From: Anaerolineales bacterium
Lineage (GTDB): Bacteria > Chloroflexota > Anaerolineae > Anaerolineales > Villigracilaceae
DNA: 64,000 nt
Assembly: GCA_030834895.1 (NCBI GenBank)
Contig: JAUQXA010000059.1
Location: 229,452 to 293,451 of the forward strand
Direction of reading: 5' to 3'
Shown here: positions 18,201 to 25,704 of the stretch, in pieces
Numbering within the stretch: position 1 is the first letter of the stretch
Layout of the letters: every line of letters begins with the position of its first letter
The notes under the pieces: model-generated
What the model was told of the DNA's origin: nothing
What the model saw: only the letters and a program-made list of their open reading frames with translations
Database searches by the model: none
Translations under genes and position numbers: made by a program

Positions 18201-18615
18201 GGTGGGCGAGCGCTCCGCGTGTCATGCGGATTCTGGGCGGTTCCATTCCGTCGCGTCGTCCGTACAACCTTTGAAGTTCGCCCTGAATGGCGGCGTTGGA
18301 AGACTGGGTCTCAAAGGCGCGTTCCATGTGCCAGATGGCTTCATCCATTTTTCTTTGCTCATCGTAGATGATGCTCATCCCCACATGGGATACATAATCG
18401 TCAGGCACCGCCATCAAGACCCGGCTGAAAATATCCACTGCCTCAGCGTGACGTTTTAATTCAAGGTATGATTTGCCGAGCAGGCGATAGGTCGACAGAT
18501 GTTTGGGGAATGTTTTCAGAATGTGGTGACAATGCGCAATGGCCTCGTTGATGTTCCCCTGATCAATGAGGTTTTCGATTTCGCGATTGTAAATTCTCAA
18601 AGAAACTTTTGCCAT
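15271..18615 (-). CDS. TPR protein with many PDWL motifs and three long repeats
   Basis: A 1114-residue soluble protein. Residues 1-260 and the last 80 are TPR helices (AIAHCHHILKTFPKHLSTYRLLGKSYLELKR; PVEVGIWQTLGDAYMRANRLKEALEAYNKAEEL). Between them about 750 residues are Glu/Pro/Ser-rich, probably disordered, and carry some 18 copies of a short motif of form (I/V/L)P(D/E/N)WL. Three near-identical units of about 57 residues (VAWLESLAAKHGAKPEEL) lie in the middle, coded by 16500-17070. TPR ends with a multivalent linear-motif spacer suggest a scaffold that binds many copies of one partner. No enzyme domain is seen. Confidence 0.75.
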   Translation of the reverse strand: MAKVSLRIYNREIENLIDQGNINEAIAHCHHILKTFPKHLSTYRLLGKSYLELKRHAEAVDIFSRVLMAVPDDYVSHVGMSIIYDEQRKMDEAIWHMERAFETQSSNAAIQGELQRLYGRRDGMEPPRIRMTRGALAHLYVQGELYPQAIAEIRAVLAEEPDRPDMQVLLARAYFRGGQKADASDMCAQLLKRYQYCFDANRIMVDLLPATAGAAESTQVYRMRVGEMDPYATFAKDSVFLSHEVPDASISVERLEYKGEEPPAGQAWTSSLGLGAGIAAAPAIAATASTSESDWPKVSSMPETTPAAPEEIPDFLRQAGWGASTTPEQPTSIFDEEPASGSLAPAELPDWLKGQEPVNTAPTPPSQPESTPAIEVPDWLLDNSQTSEAGTGEVPDWLKEASQAPAEPAKMDETSAWLNQLDGKQPPSEPLQKDAVTDWLGELDEKQAPAAEAANVPDWLSGLDGEQASAAEAADVPDWLRGLDTPQETATEPEKVENVPDWLSGLDTQDQKTSQPAPSVEGLGSTAQEQDDAVAWLESLAAKHGAKPEELVTDPSKRSEKPPEWVAQAQNIGQETPTVSVESLGASAQEQDDAVAWLESLAAKHGAKPEELVTDPSKRSEKPPEWVAQAQSANQETPAPQTPAASVESLGATSSEQDDAVAWLESLAAKHGAKPEELVTDPSKRSEKPPEWVAQAQSIGESQPTQPEQKPEIVENALNIGEQFFAEFESASGATPVKDETSTWLEDLAKEEEQTEKSESFGISNEIPDWLSDAKAETRQLDSSEIPEWLNDAQTPQDTGGQFEFKQEELPAEKSELPNWLSDVDSETPSLAATSENMTEGDLANWLNTLDDEPGLPFESMPTPDSILFDSQARPPVKPKGSGPAEEKSELPDWLSEVDVQGSKMDDEWKESTTGQAESLPSWFEETSEEAGSSYQEDDTSPWHHRERWEAEEPQYPTPTSPSDWHPLEPQQVETKPAPKQEIPVETHKAFVPPPPQPDTQPVLAPIPQSEAPAKKKSGLPARKRLPESANAIVALNQAKSELDRGDIPAALAHYGKLIKKGKHIEETIRDLTESIYRYPVEVGIWQTLGDAYMRANRLKEALEAYNKAEELIR
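16500..17070 (-). repeat. Three tandem coding repeats of about 180 bases
   Basis: The blocks around 16510-16690, 16700-16880 and 16890-17065 encode almost the same 57-residue unit, each containing GAKPEELVTDPSKRSEKPPE. High DNA identity between units implies recent duplication or gene conversion. Confidence 0.85.
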
Positions 18616-18674
18616 TGCCGTTTTCCTGGTTAATATGTCGGATTCTTAATTAATTTACAAGACTATACGCTATT

Positions 18675-19970
18675 TTACTCGTAAAATAGCGGGAGCGGCG
18701 GTACAAATTCATCGCTAAACTGGTATGCCGAGAGTACATTGGTACGGGCTTCCGCCAGTTTTGCCTCATCATTGGCATGAATCTCGAACAGCGGTTCGCC
18801 TGCTTCGACTTTATCCCCAACTTTTTTGAGGATTAAAAAGCCGACTGCGTGGTCAATGGGATCGCCCTTTTTGGCGCGACCCGCTCCCAGCGTGACCGAT
18901 GCCTCGCCGACAATTCTGGCGTGGATCTGGGAGATGAATCCGCTGCGGGGGGATTTGGCTGCCTCGACGTATTTTGCCCGCTCGAAGCGGCTGACGTCGT
19001 CCACGTAGGAGACATCGCCGCCCTGAGCCTGAACCAGCACACGGAGTTTTTCCAGCGCACTTCCATCGTCGATGGATTTCTGAGCCATGGCCCGTCCTTC
19101 GTCCAAATCCTTTGCGCGTTGACCCAGCACAAGTACATGCGCTGCGACATGCAGGCAGTGTTCGTAGTAATCCTGTGGAGCGCGTCCGCGCAGGAGTTCG
19201 ATGGCTTCGACCATTTCGAGGGCGTTGCCCACCGCCGAGCCGAGCGGCTGGTTCATGTCCGAAAGCAGAGCGACGGTTTTGCGTCCCGCTAGCCGACCAA
19301 TGTCCACCATCAGGTTGGCAAGCACACGCGCTTCTTCGAGAGTTTGCATGAAAGCTCCGAGTCCGGTTTTCACATCCAGCACAATTGCCTGCGCTCCCGC
19401 CGCTATCTTCTTGGACATGATGGATGAGGCAATCAATGGCATCGAAGGCACGGTGCCGGTCACGTCACGCAGGGCGTACATTTTCCCGTCTGCCGGCGCA
19501 AGGTCGAGCGATTGACCGGTGAGCACGATGCCTTTTTCTTTCAATTGTTTTTTGAACTCATCGGTTGACAAATCTACGCGATAACCGGGAACCGATTCCA
19601 GCTTATCGAGCGTGCCGCCGCTGAAACCGAGTCCGCGCCCGGACATTTTTCCGACGGGCAGTCCGCAGGCTGCTACCATCGGCATGACCGAGATGCTGGT
19701 CTTGTCGCCCACGCCGCCGGAGGAGTGCTTATCAACAGCGATGTCCACCACTTTGGAAAGGTCAAGTACCTGCCCGGAGTTTGCCATGGCAAGAGTCAGG
19801 TCGGCAGTCTCGAAGGGCGTCATGCCGTTCAGCAGAATAGCCATGGCAAAGGCGGAAGCCTGATAGTCGGGAATTTCCCCGTTGGTAAAACCTTTGATGA
19901 AGAACTCGATCTCCTGCGAGGTCAATTCCTGTTTATCGCGTTTTTTGATAATGATGTCTACCGCGCGCAT
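18675..19970 (-). CDS. deoA: Thymidine/pyrimidine-nucleoside phosphorylase
   Basis: A 431-residue member of the glycosyltransferase family 3 phosphorylases. KHSSGGVGDKTS is the family signature that binds phosphate; GRGLGFSGGTLDKLESVPGYR and the C-terminal GDKVEAGEPLFEIHAN alpha/beta lid are present. It splits thymidine, and in Gram-positive types also uridine, to base and (deoxy)ribose 1-phosphate. DeoA and Pdp cannot be separated by eye. An AAGGAG ribosome site precedes the ATG. It stands alone between the TPR gene and the S51 operon. Confidence 0.93.
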   Translation of the reverse strand: MRAVDIIIKKRDKQELTSQEIEFFIKGFTNGEIPDYQASAFAMAILLNGMTPFETADLTLAMANSGQVLDLSKVVDIAVDKHSSGGVGDKTSISVMPMVAACGLPVGKMSGRGLGFSGGTLDKLESVPGYRVDLSTDEFKKQLKEKGIVLTGQSLDLAPADGKMYALRDVTGTVPSMPLIASSIMSKKIAAGAQAIVLDVKTGLGAFMQTLEEARVLANLMVDIGRLAGRKTVALLSDMNQPLGSAVGNALEMVEAIELLRGRAPQDYYEHCLHVAAHVLVLGQRAKDLDEGRAMAQKSIDDGSALEKLRVLVQAQGGDVSYVDDVSRFERAKYVEAAKSPRSGFISQIHARIVGEASVTLGAGRAKKGDPIDHAVGFLILKKVGDKVEAGEPLFEIHANDEAKLAEARTNVLSAYQFSDEFVPPLPLFYE

Positions 19971-20054
19971 GTCACATCTCCTTGTACGATTCTATTTTAT
20001 CGCAAAGTGGTGAGGAAAGTATGAATAATACTTGTGTTGAACACTGGTGCGTGT

Positions 20055-20088
20055 AAAAAAAGACCGTAAATGTTTTACATTCACGGTC
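20055..20088 (-). terminator. Terminator of the UDG-hydrolase-peroxiredoxin-S51 operon
   Basis: Minus-strand hairpin GACCGTGAATGT/ACATTTACGGTC (20062-20088) followed by seven Ts. Confidence 0.8.
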
Positions 20089-20102
20089 CATCTTCTCGTC
20101 AA

Positions 20103-21143
20103 TTACTTTTTTACCAGTTTCTGCCCATCTTTATTGTCCTGCACCGACCAGCCTAATGCGGAGATTTGATTACGCAGGCGGTCTGATTCGGCGAAGTCTT
20201 TTCGGTCACGCGCCGTCTTTCTTTGATCCAGCAAGGCAAGGATCTCATTGGGCGGTGCATCTTCCTTCTTCTCCATGTTTGCGGCTTTTGACACCATCTC
20301 CCAGGCGTCGGGGCGGATATCCTGTTCGATTGCGGCAGGCGGTTGAAATTGTCCCAGCTCACTGAGTGGAAACTTCGCACCGGCAGGGTAAATTTTCATT
20401 TCGTTTGATTTCAGCACCGAAACCGAACTAACCCCGTTGACCTCACAGCATGAGGCTTCAAAGTCCAGGGTGAAGCCTGAATGTTCATCCAGCCCAACCA
20501 CGATATTTTCAACAGGCAAAAGGCTGCGCCATTGGTCGAAACGTTCGATGCCGAAGAAACAACGGCTGGTGTCAAGGTCGATGCCGCCGTCGGCGTTGTT
20601 CCAGTGAGGGACGAAGGATAGGTTCATGCCGTAATCTGCAAACAGGTCAAGTCCGCGTTTGGTGTGCACATCCTCGCCGACTTTGTAGACCTCGTAAACC
20701 GGCAACGCCCACGCGCCAATGGAAATCGTGGCGGCGGATGCGAAGACCAGTGTTGCTCCCAGCCTGTGCCTCGCACGGATGATGTCCCAGGCAAGCGTAT
20801 CCTTCAATTGGCGAACGGCATAGCTTGGACTGCCGGGTCCCATGAAGATCATGTTGGCGGACAGCAGCGGCTTCAGTATTTCAGGATTGTCCGGGCTGAA
20901 TTCAGTTCCCTTTTTTCGCGCGGGGACAAGGTCAATCATTGGGTTGTAGTTTTGCAGGCGGGTTTGGAAAAAATCAGCAACGCGTCCCGCCACCTGCGGC
21001 GAGTTCAATTCGAAGCCAGCAGTCGTTTCCATCACGGTAATCCGCAATGGGGGAGGGATGAGGCGGGCCAACGACTCGAAAATACGTCCGCCCGCGAGGG
21101 AGGTTTCGCCTGAACCAAGAAAGGCAATGCGTCCAATGGTCAT
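20103..21143 (-). CDS. S51 (cyanophycinase-like) peptidase with CysRS-like C-terminal tail
   Basis: A 346-residue protein. The first 290 residues look like a class I glutamine-amidotransferase-fold peptidase of family S51: GSGETS near the N-terminus, GPGSPSYAV (102-110) and a nucleophile elbow with Ser136 in FASAAT, plus His180 in VPHWNNADGG. Family members hydrolyse cyanophycin or Asp-dipeptides; substrate here is open. Residues about 299-346 (ILALLDQRKTARDRKDFAES, then LGWSVQDNKDG) match the C-terminal helical tail of cysteinyl-tRNA synthetase, an unusual fusion. Its ATG begins one base after the stop of the selenoprotein-like gene, so it is the last gene of a tight operon. Confidence 0.7.
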   Translation of the reverse strand: MTIGRIAFLGSGETSLAGGRIFESLARLIPPPLRITVMETTAGFELNSPQVAGRVADFFQTRLQNYNPMIDLVPARKKGTEFSPDNPEILKPLLSANMIFMGPGSPSYAVRQLKDTLAWDIIRARHRLGATLVFASAATISIGAWALPVYEVYKVGEDVHTKRGLDLFADYGMNLSFVPHWNNADGGIDLDTSRCFFGIERFDQWRSLLPVENIVVGLDEHSGFTLDFEASCCEVNGVSSVSVLKSNEMKIYPAGAKFPLSELGQFQPPAAIEQDIRPDAWEMVSKAANMEKKEDAPPNEILALLDQRKTARDRKDFAESDRLRNQISALGWSVQDNKDGQKLVKK

Positions 21144-21144
21144 G

Positions 21145-21627
21145 CTAATTGGATGATGCGTTGATTTGGTCTATTACATTTATGAATGTTTCGTTATCGG
21201 GGATGTCGGTCATGTCCGAGCCATAATGGATGTAACGGATTTTTCCTTCCGCGTCCACCACGCAGTTCAAAGGCATCCGTCCCAGCTTGAAGAGGTTCAC
21301 TTCCTGCCTGTACAATCGAGGTACGCTGGCTTTGGGATCGGGCAGCCCAATGTAGGGAATATTTTCCTTTTTCCAGTATGACTGAAATGATTTTTCGTTG
21401 TCAGTTCCGATGGCCAGAATCTCCGCGCCGCGTGAGACGAAGTTGGAATAACCGTCTCTCATGCGCGCCAACTGCGCGCGGCAGTACGGTCACATGAAAC
21501 CGCGCAGGAAGGCAAGCACGACGGGCTTGTTCCCGCGAAAGTCCGAAAGCCGGACAGGGTTTCCATTGAAATCTTTGAGTTCGAAATCCGGGGCGGGTTC
21601 GCCCGGAGTCAAAATGGGCGTGTCCAT
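21145..21627 (-). CDS. Peroxiredoxin-like selenoprotein (in-frame UGA at codon 46)
   Basis: One frame of 160 codons runs from the ATG at 21627 (GGAGG 4 bases upstream) to TAG at 21145, interrupted only by TGA at 21490-21492. The upstream part is an AhpC/TSA N-terminus (PGEPAPDFELKDFNGNPVRLS, VVLAFLRGFM) and the downstream part its continuation (PYCRAQLARMRDGYSNF ... VDAEGKIRYIHYG). The TGA falls where relatives have the first Cys of the CPYC site, giving U-P-Y-C. A hairpin 16 bases after the TGA fits the bacterial SECIS pattern, and selB is in this window. Role: thiol/selenol peroxide reduction. The start overlaps the hydrolase gene by 19 bases. Confidence 0.85.
21463..21492 (-). promoter_or_regulatory. 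Candidate bacterial SECIS hairpin after the UGA
   Basis: In the mRNA the UGA is followed by 10 bases, then the arm GCGCGC (21474-21479), loop AGUUG (21469-21473) and arm GCGCGC (21463-21468). The UGA-to-loop distance is 16 nt and a G is the second loop base, both inside the published bacterial SECIS consensus. Confidence 0.65.
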
Positions 21628-22610
21628 GTTCCTCCAAATAGGTTCTCTTCCTGTAAATAGTTTACTACTTCTTCCATAAATTCGCGCGGACATTCCTCCT
21701 GCGGCACGTGTCCGCAACTGGGAATCAGGCTGAGTTTTGCGTTCGGGATTTCCTTGCTGATGGATTCGAAATACCACGAGCGGATCAACCGGTCTTCCGC
21801 TCCAGCCACGATGAAAACTGGCACGGTCAATTTTGGAAGAAGCGGACGAAGTTCGGGGTATGCGGGCGCAAAGGTCAATTCGTAGAAAGCGCGATCCCAG
21901 TTTTCGATTTTGAAGATTTTCAGCGGCTCCTGCCTGATCTCGTCGGTGAGTTTTGACTGGTCGAACCATTCGCGCTGGATCGTTTGTGGCAGGGATTCCT
22001 GATAGTCGCGCATCATCAGTTGACCGATGTGCCGCATTTGCGGAGTCCACATGACGGGAAGCGCCCACGCTGGAAATTGTGGACCACGTCCGCCGCCCAC
22101 GCCTGGGTCAACCAAAATGAGCGAATCCACCCGTTCGGGATATTCCAAACCAAACGCCACTGCCACTCCACCTCCCGCCGAATTGCCAACCAGAATCGCC
22201 TTCTCGATTTGGAGCGCATCCATCAAGCTTCGCAGGAGTTCGATGTTGGCTTTCATTCCGTATGGATTCTCGATCCAGTTTGCGGGCATGGGACGTTCTG
22301 TCAGGCCAAAAGCAGGGCGGTCGTATGCGATGACGCGTCCGTATTGGGCAAGATCATCCATCACTTCGCGCCACGAATAGGTGCTCGCTCCAAATCCATG
22401 CAGAAGGATGAAGTTCCTTTTGCCCGCTCCCATTTCCTTGTAGTGAATGGCGACATCGTTAATTTCGATAAATTTGCTGTCAGGCTCGGCTAAATCCTTT
22501 TCAGAGACCAGCCCTTCCAATTTGGGAACAGGCACAAGAAACGGTCCAACTGAAACCCCAAGACATGCAAATATGATAATGGAGGATAAGGTCTTTTTCC
22601 AGAATTTCAT
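21609..22610 (-). CDS. Membrane-anchored alpha/beta hydrolase
   Basis: A 333-residue protein with an N-terminal hydrophobic segment (about 7-27) acting as signal or anchor. The alpha/beta hydrolase core is clear: LLHGFGAST oxyanion block, nucleophile Ser in VGNSAGGGVAVAFG, acidic residue in VAGAEDRLI and His in PSCGHVPQEECP. The lid sequence and the C-terminal VPQEECPREF pattern are those of generic esterases/epoxide hydrolase relatives; the substrate is unknown. It begins five bases after the glycosylase stop and its end overlaps the peroxiredoxin start. Confidence 0.85.
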   Translation of the reverse strand: MKFWKKTLSSIIIFACLGVSVGPFLVPVPKLEGLVSEKDLAEPDSKFIEINDVAIHYKEMGAGKRNFILLHGFGASTYSWREVMDDLAQYGRVIAYDRPAFGLTERPMPANWIENPYGMKANIELLRSLMDALQIEKAILVGNSAGGGVAVAFGLEYPERVDSLILVDPGVGGGRGPQFPAWALPVMWTPQMRHIGQLMMRDYQESLPQTIQREWFDQSKLTDEIRQEPLKIFKIENWDRAFYELTFAPAYPELRPLLPKLTVPVFIVAGAEDRLIRSWYFESISKEIPNAKLSLIPSCGHVPQEECPREFMEEVVNYLQEENLFGGTWTRPF

Positions 22611-22615
22611 AAAAC

Positions 22616-23293
22616 CTATTTTTTGAGCAATGCTTTTGCTTTTTTCCAGACCTCATCGAACATTTCCACCGTCAATTTCCCCGTCAGTGTGTTTTGCTGG
22701 CTTGGGTGATAGGAACAAATCAAAGATGAAGGATGAGGGATCAAGAATGAAGACGCAACCGCGTGAATCGTGTCGTGCGAAAATTTGAGATTGCGAAGCG
22801 CGAATATTTTGAGGATTCTGTCGAAAGCAATCTTGCCGAGGCAGACAATCACCTTTGGTTGGAGGATTTGAAGTTCGCGCTCAAGGTAAGGCTGACAGGT
22901 ATTCAACTCTGCTGGAGTTGGTTTGTTGTCGGGCGGAGCGCATCTGCCTGACGCGGTGATGTACATATCTTTGAGAACCAGTCCATCATCTCTGGATTCC
23001 GCATCGGGCTGATTCGCAAACCCGGCCCGGTGCAAGGCTGGGAAGAGGAAATCACCCGAAGCATCTCCTGTGAACTGGCGCCCCGTGCGGTTGGAACCGT
23101 GTGCGCCGGGAGCGAGTCCCACCACGAGAACGCGTGCTTTTGGATCGCCAAACCCGGGGACAGGCCTTCCCCAATATTCCTGATCCTTGTAGGCTTTGCG
23201 CTTGACCCGCGCCACTTCCTCGCGCCATTCCACGAGGCGTGGACATTTGCGGCATTGAATGATTTCCTGGTTGAGTGAGTCGAGGGGATGCAA
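22616..23293 (-). CDS. Uracil-DNA glycosylase, family 5 (UdgB-like) type
   Basis: A 225-residue enzyme. I place the start at the TTG at 23293, because AGGAG lies exactly 7 bases upstream; the longer frame from GTG 23314 reads through that ribosome site. CRKCPRL gives two of the four Fe-S cysteines, GLAPGAHGSNRTGRQFTGDASG is the active-site block of family 4/5 UDGs (Ala in GLAPGAHG as in family 5), and SYHPSQQNTLTGKLT is the C-terminal DNA-contact motif. It removes uracil and other damaged bases from DNA. A stretch of repeat-like DNA (22719-22752) adds about a dozen residues (SSFLIPHPSSLI) just ahead of the last motif. Confidence 0.88.
   Translation of the reverse strand: MHPLDSLNQEIIQCRKCPRLVEWREEVARVKRKAYKDQEYWGRPVPGFGDPKARVLVVGLAPGAHGSNRTGRQFTGDASGDFLFPALHRAGFANQPDAESRDDGLVLKDMYITASGRCAPPDNKPTPAELNTCQPYLERELQILQPKVIVCLGKIAFDRILKIFALRNLKFSHDTIHAVASSFLIPHPSSLICSYHPSQQNTLTGKLTVEMFDEVWKKAKALLKK
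22719..22752. repeat. GATGAAGGATGAGGGATCA-type repeat inside the glycosylase gene
   Basis: Low-complexity GATGAAGGATGA string in frame in the UDG gene; the same kind of string (AAGGATGAAGGATGAAATATG) fills the spacer at 56748-56780. Confidence 0.55.
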
Positions 23294-23329
23294 GGGATAA
23301 CTCCTGTAAGTCACGTTTTAAACGAGACG

Positions 23330-23350
23330 GTCATGCTGAAAGCATGACCT
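23330..23350 (-). promoter_or_regulatory. Small hairpin ahead of the glycosylase operon
   Basis: GGTCATGCT-GAA-AGCATGACC, a perfect 9-bp stem with a three-base loop, about 37 bases before the chosen start. Could be a leader structure or a short dispersed palindrome. Confidence 0.4.
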
Positions 23351-23358
23351 ACGGCCTC

Positions 23359-23386
23359 AAAAAACGACGGGTTGTTCCCGTCGTTT
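23359..23386 (-). terminator. Terminator of the ECF sigma/anti-sigma operon
   Basis: Minus strand: stem AAACGACGGG/CCCGTCGTTT (23362-23371, 23377-23386), loop of 5, followed by TTTTTT. The hairpin overlaps the stop codon of the anti-sigma gene. Confidence 0.85.
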
Positions 23387-23676
23387 CATTTGGTGTTTTC
23401 AAGCACGTCAAGCAACGCTTCGTACTCTTCCTCACAGTGGGAACACATGTCGAGGTGTTCGCGGACGAGGGGCATGAGTTTCTCTGCATCGTGCGACTCG
23501 ACCTCCTTTTCAACGAACTCGTCCAGACGATTGAACATTTCGTCGCAGGACATGTCCTCGGCACGTATATCCTCTAGTATGCGCAGGAATTTGACGATGA
23601 CCTCGTCCTGCAATTCCTCCTGCTTTTGAGGCGCGAAGAAATCTCGAAGGCGTTGAAAAAGGGTTATGTTATTCAT
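23386..23676 (-). CDS. Small zinc-binding anti-sigma factor
   Basis: A 96-residue soluble protein with the ZAS pattern His-x3-Cys-x2-Cys (REHLDMCSHCEEEYEALL) near the C-terminus and an upstream helix rich in acidic residues. Placed 33 bases after the ECF sigma gene on the same strand. Zinc anti-sigma proteins of this kind hold the sigma factor until an oxidative or envelope signal releases it. No membrane segment, so the signal would be cytoplasmic. Confidence 0.75.
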   Translation of the reverse strand: MNNITLFQRLRDFFAPQKQEELQDEVIVKFLRILEDIRAEDMSCDEMFNRLDEFVEKEVESHDAEKLMPLVREHLDMCSHCEEEYEALLDVLENTK

Positions 23677-23709
23677 GATGAAGCTTTGACGGCTAATCTA
23701 ATCTTAATC

Positions 23710-24348
23710 TTACCTACCCTCAAAAGCAGTCAACAAATCTTGCGGGGTCAAGTCTTCGAGGGCCAGGCGTTTTTTCAATCGCAAACGGGCGTCGTGCAGG
23801 AGCTTATACAAGGCATTACGGTTGGTCTTCATCCGCTTGGCGGCCTCGTCCATGGGCATATCCTGCAAACTGAGCAGGACAAGCGCCTGATGTTGCTTGG
23901 GTGTGAGCTCCTCCTCCAAAATGCGGCGGACGCGGGCGAACATATCAGCGCGTTCGGCTGAGGATTCGGGAGAGGCTTGGGGATCAGCAAGCAGGCCGGG
24001 AGGTGGGGGAGCGTCTTCGTTTTCGGTTAGTTCATCCAGCGAGGAGTCCCGCCAGCGTTTGCGGCGGAGTTCTGTCAAGGCGAGGCGAATGGCGATTTTA
24101 TGCACCCAGGTGGTGAACAAGCTGCGCCCCTCGAAAGTATTCAGTTGATCGAGAACACGCAATAGGGTTTCCTGTGTTACTTCCTCCACCAGCGGCTCGA
24201 AGAGGGGTGAATCCGAAGAGAGCCAGCGGGTGAGGGCATAAGGCAGCCCTTTTTGGATCACTTCCCGCAGGTCGTGAATCGCTTCTTCATGCGCCGCGCC
24301 TGTGGCTCGCAAGTCCGCAAGCCAGGCTTCGTTGGTGCGTGTGGTCAT
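23710..24348 (-). CDS. ECF-type RNA polymerase sigma factor
   Basis: A 212-residue sigma-70 family protein. Region 2 (EPLVEEVTQETLLRVLDQLNTFEGRSLFTTWVHKIAIRLALTELRRKR) and region 4 (LTPKQHQALVLLSLQDMPMDEAAKRMKTNRNALYKLLHDARLRLKKRL) are separated by an acidic linker. The ATG at 24348 is chosen over the TTG at 24357 because TATAAT (24358-24363) abuts the TTG; transcription would begin near the ATG. The downstream zinc protein is the likely anti-sigma. The -10 box itself is housekeeping-like. Confidence 0.9.
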   Translation of the reverse strand: MTTRTNEAWLADLRATGAAHEEAIHDLREVIQKGLPYALTRWLSSDSPLFEPLVEEVTQETLLRVLDQLNTFEGRSLFTTWVHKIAIRLALTELRRKRWRDSSLDELTENEDAPPPPGLLADPQASPESSAERADMFARVRRILEEELTPKQHQALVLLSLQDMPMDEAAKRMKTNRNALYKLLHDARLRLKKRLALEDLTPQDLLTAFEGR

Positions 24349-24513
24349 AGTGGACAAATTATAAAAGAAAATAGCGACAGAAAAGAAACTCTTATAAAAC
24401 TATGAGATTGTTAAACGAACCTGAGACACAGTCTTCTGGAAAAGTTCGTAACCACGGCGTGACATTTGGGTATATACTTTGAGAACCTCAAATTCAGCAT
24501 CTGGGAGATTGAC

Positions 24514-25644
24514 ATGCTTAACATCGAAGAAGTAGATACAGAGAATAGAAAACAGGTTAGGCGCTTTGTGGAATTGCCATACCAGATTTATGCCGGGTGC
24601 AAACAGTGGGTTCCGCCTTTGAATATTGACGCGTATAACCAACTAAACAAAAAGAAGCACCCGTTTCATGAACACTCGGATGTGGAATTCTTCCTGGCAG
24701 TGCGTGACGGGCGTGACGTGGGACGCATTGCTGTAATCGAGAACAAGCCTTTTAACCAGTACCACAATGAGAAGACGGTAAATTTTTATCTTTTTGAATG
24801 TAAAAACGATTTGGAGGCCGCAAACGCATTGTTCAATGTCGCCTTCGAGTGGGCAAAGGCGCGCGGGCTGGACCTGATGATTGGTCCGAAGGGCATGGGT
24901 CCGTTGGACGGGTACGGGATTTTGACGTTCGGGCAGGAACATCGCCAGACCATGACCATGCTCAACTACAACCATGCTTACTACCAGCAACTTGTGGAAG
25001 CACAGGGATTCGAAAAAGAAGTGGACTTTGTTTCATGTTATCTTCCGGTGGACAAATTCCGCCTGCCTGGGCGGGTGGAAAAAATTGCCGAGCGCGTGAT
25101 GCAGCGCGGTCATTTGGAAGTGAAACGCTTCAAAAATAAGAAGGAATTGGTTTCCTGGGCGCCCCGTATTGGGAAGGCGTACAACGATGCCTTTGTCGAT
25201 AACTGGGAATATTACCCATTGACCCAGCGGGAAATCGATTTTGTGGTTGATAACATCGTCGCGGTTGCCGACCATCGCCTGATCAAGATCATCACCCACG
25301 GCGAGGATGTGGTCGGTTTCCTGTTTACCTTTCATGACCTGTCTGCCGCACTCCAACGTGCGCGTGGAAAATTATTCCCATTTGGCTTGTTTGATCTTCT
25401 GCTGGAGATGAAGCGGACCAATGCAGTTGCGGTGAACGGCATGGGAATCCTGCCTGAGTTTCAAGGTCACGGCGGCAATGCTCTATTGTACTATGCGATA
25501 GGCAAGACCCTGTTGGAATTCAAACAATTTGCCCACGTGGAGATGACCCAGGTTGCCGAGACTGCCGAGCAAATGCGCGCAGACTTGAAGAACCTGAATG
25601 GCGTGGAATACAAGAACAATCGGGTGTATCGTAAAAAAATATAA
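24514..25644 (+). CDS. GNAT-superfamily N-acyltransferase-like protein
   Basis: A 376-residue protein; the start at 24514 has GGGAG 6 bases ahead, while the earlier ATG-type start at 24466 overlaps a TATACT box. It has two GNAT-like halves: the first with EHSDVEFFLAVRDGRDVGRIAVIENK, the second with VNGMGILPEFQGHGGNALLYYAIGKTL, where the acetyl-CoA pyrophosphate loop (QGHGGNA) is. Long GNAT proteins of this type are often annotated only by fold. No substrate can be named. It is followed by a strong bidirectional terminator. Confidence 0.7.
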   Translation: MLNIEEVDTENRKQVRRFVELPYQIYAGCKQWVPPLNIDAYNQLNKKKHPFHEHSDVEFFLAVRDGRDVGRIAVIENKPFNQYHNEKTVNFYLFECKNDLEAANALFNVAFEWAKARGLDLMIGPKGMGPLDGYGILTFGQEHRQTMTMLNYNHAYYQQLVEAQGFEKEVDFVSCYLPVDKFRLPGRVEKIAERVMQRGHLEVKRFKNKKELVSWAPRIGKAYNDAFVDNWEYYPLTQREIDFVVDNIVAVADHRLIKIITHGEDVVGFLFTFHDLSAALQRARGKLFPFGLFDLLLEMKRTNAVAVNGMGILPEFQGHGGNALLYYAIGKTLLEFKQFAHVEMTQVAETAEQMRADLKNLNGVEYKNNRVYRKKI

Positions 25645-25670
25645 GTTTTCAACGAGACAAAATTAAACGA

Positions 25671-25703
25671 AACGACCGCCTGAAATTTCAGACGGTCGTT
25701 TTT
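25671..25703. terminator. Bidirectional terminator, acyltransferase/tRNA-Val
   Basis: Near-perfect palindrome AACGACCG-C-CTGAAA / TTTCAG-A-CGGTCGTT (25671-25700) followed by T-run on the plus strand. The tRNA is transcribed toward it from the other side. Confidence 0.85.
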
Positions 25704-25704
25704 G

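Noticed and set aside
21490..22068. Separate short ORF ending at the TGA at 21490 (peroxiredoxin N-terminus on its own), suggesting a nonsense pseudogene
   Set aside because: The frame continues with matching peroxiredoxin sequence after the TGA, a SECIS-like hairpin is in place and selB is present, so Sec decoding explains it better.
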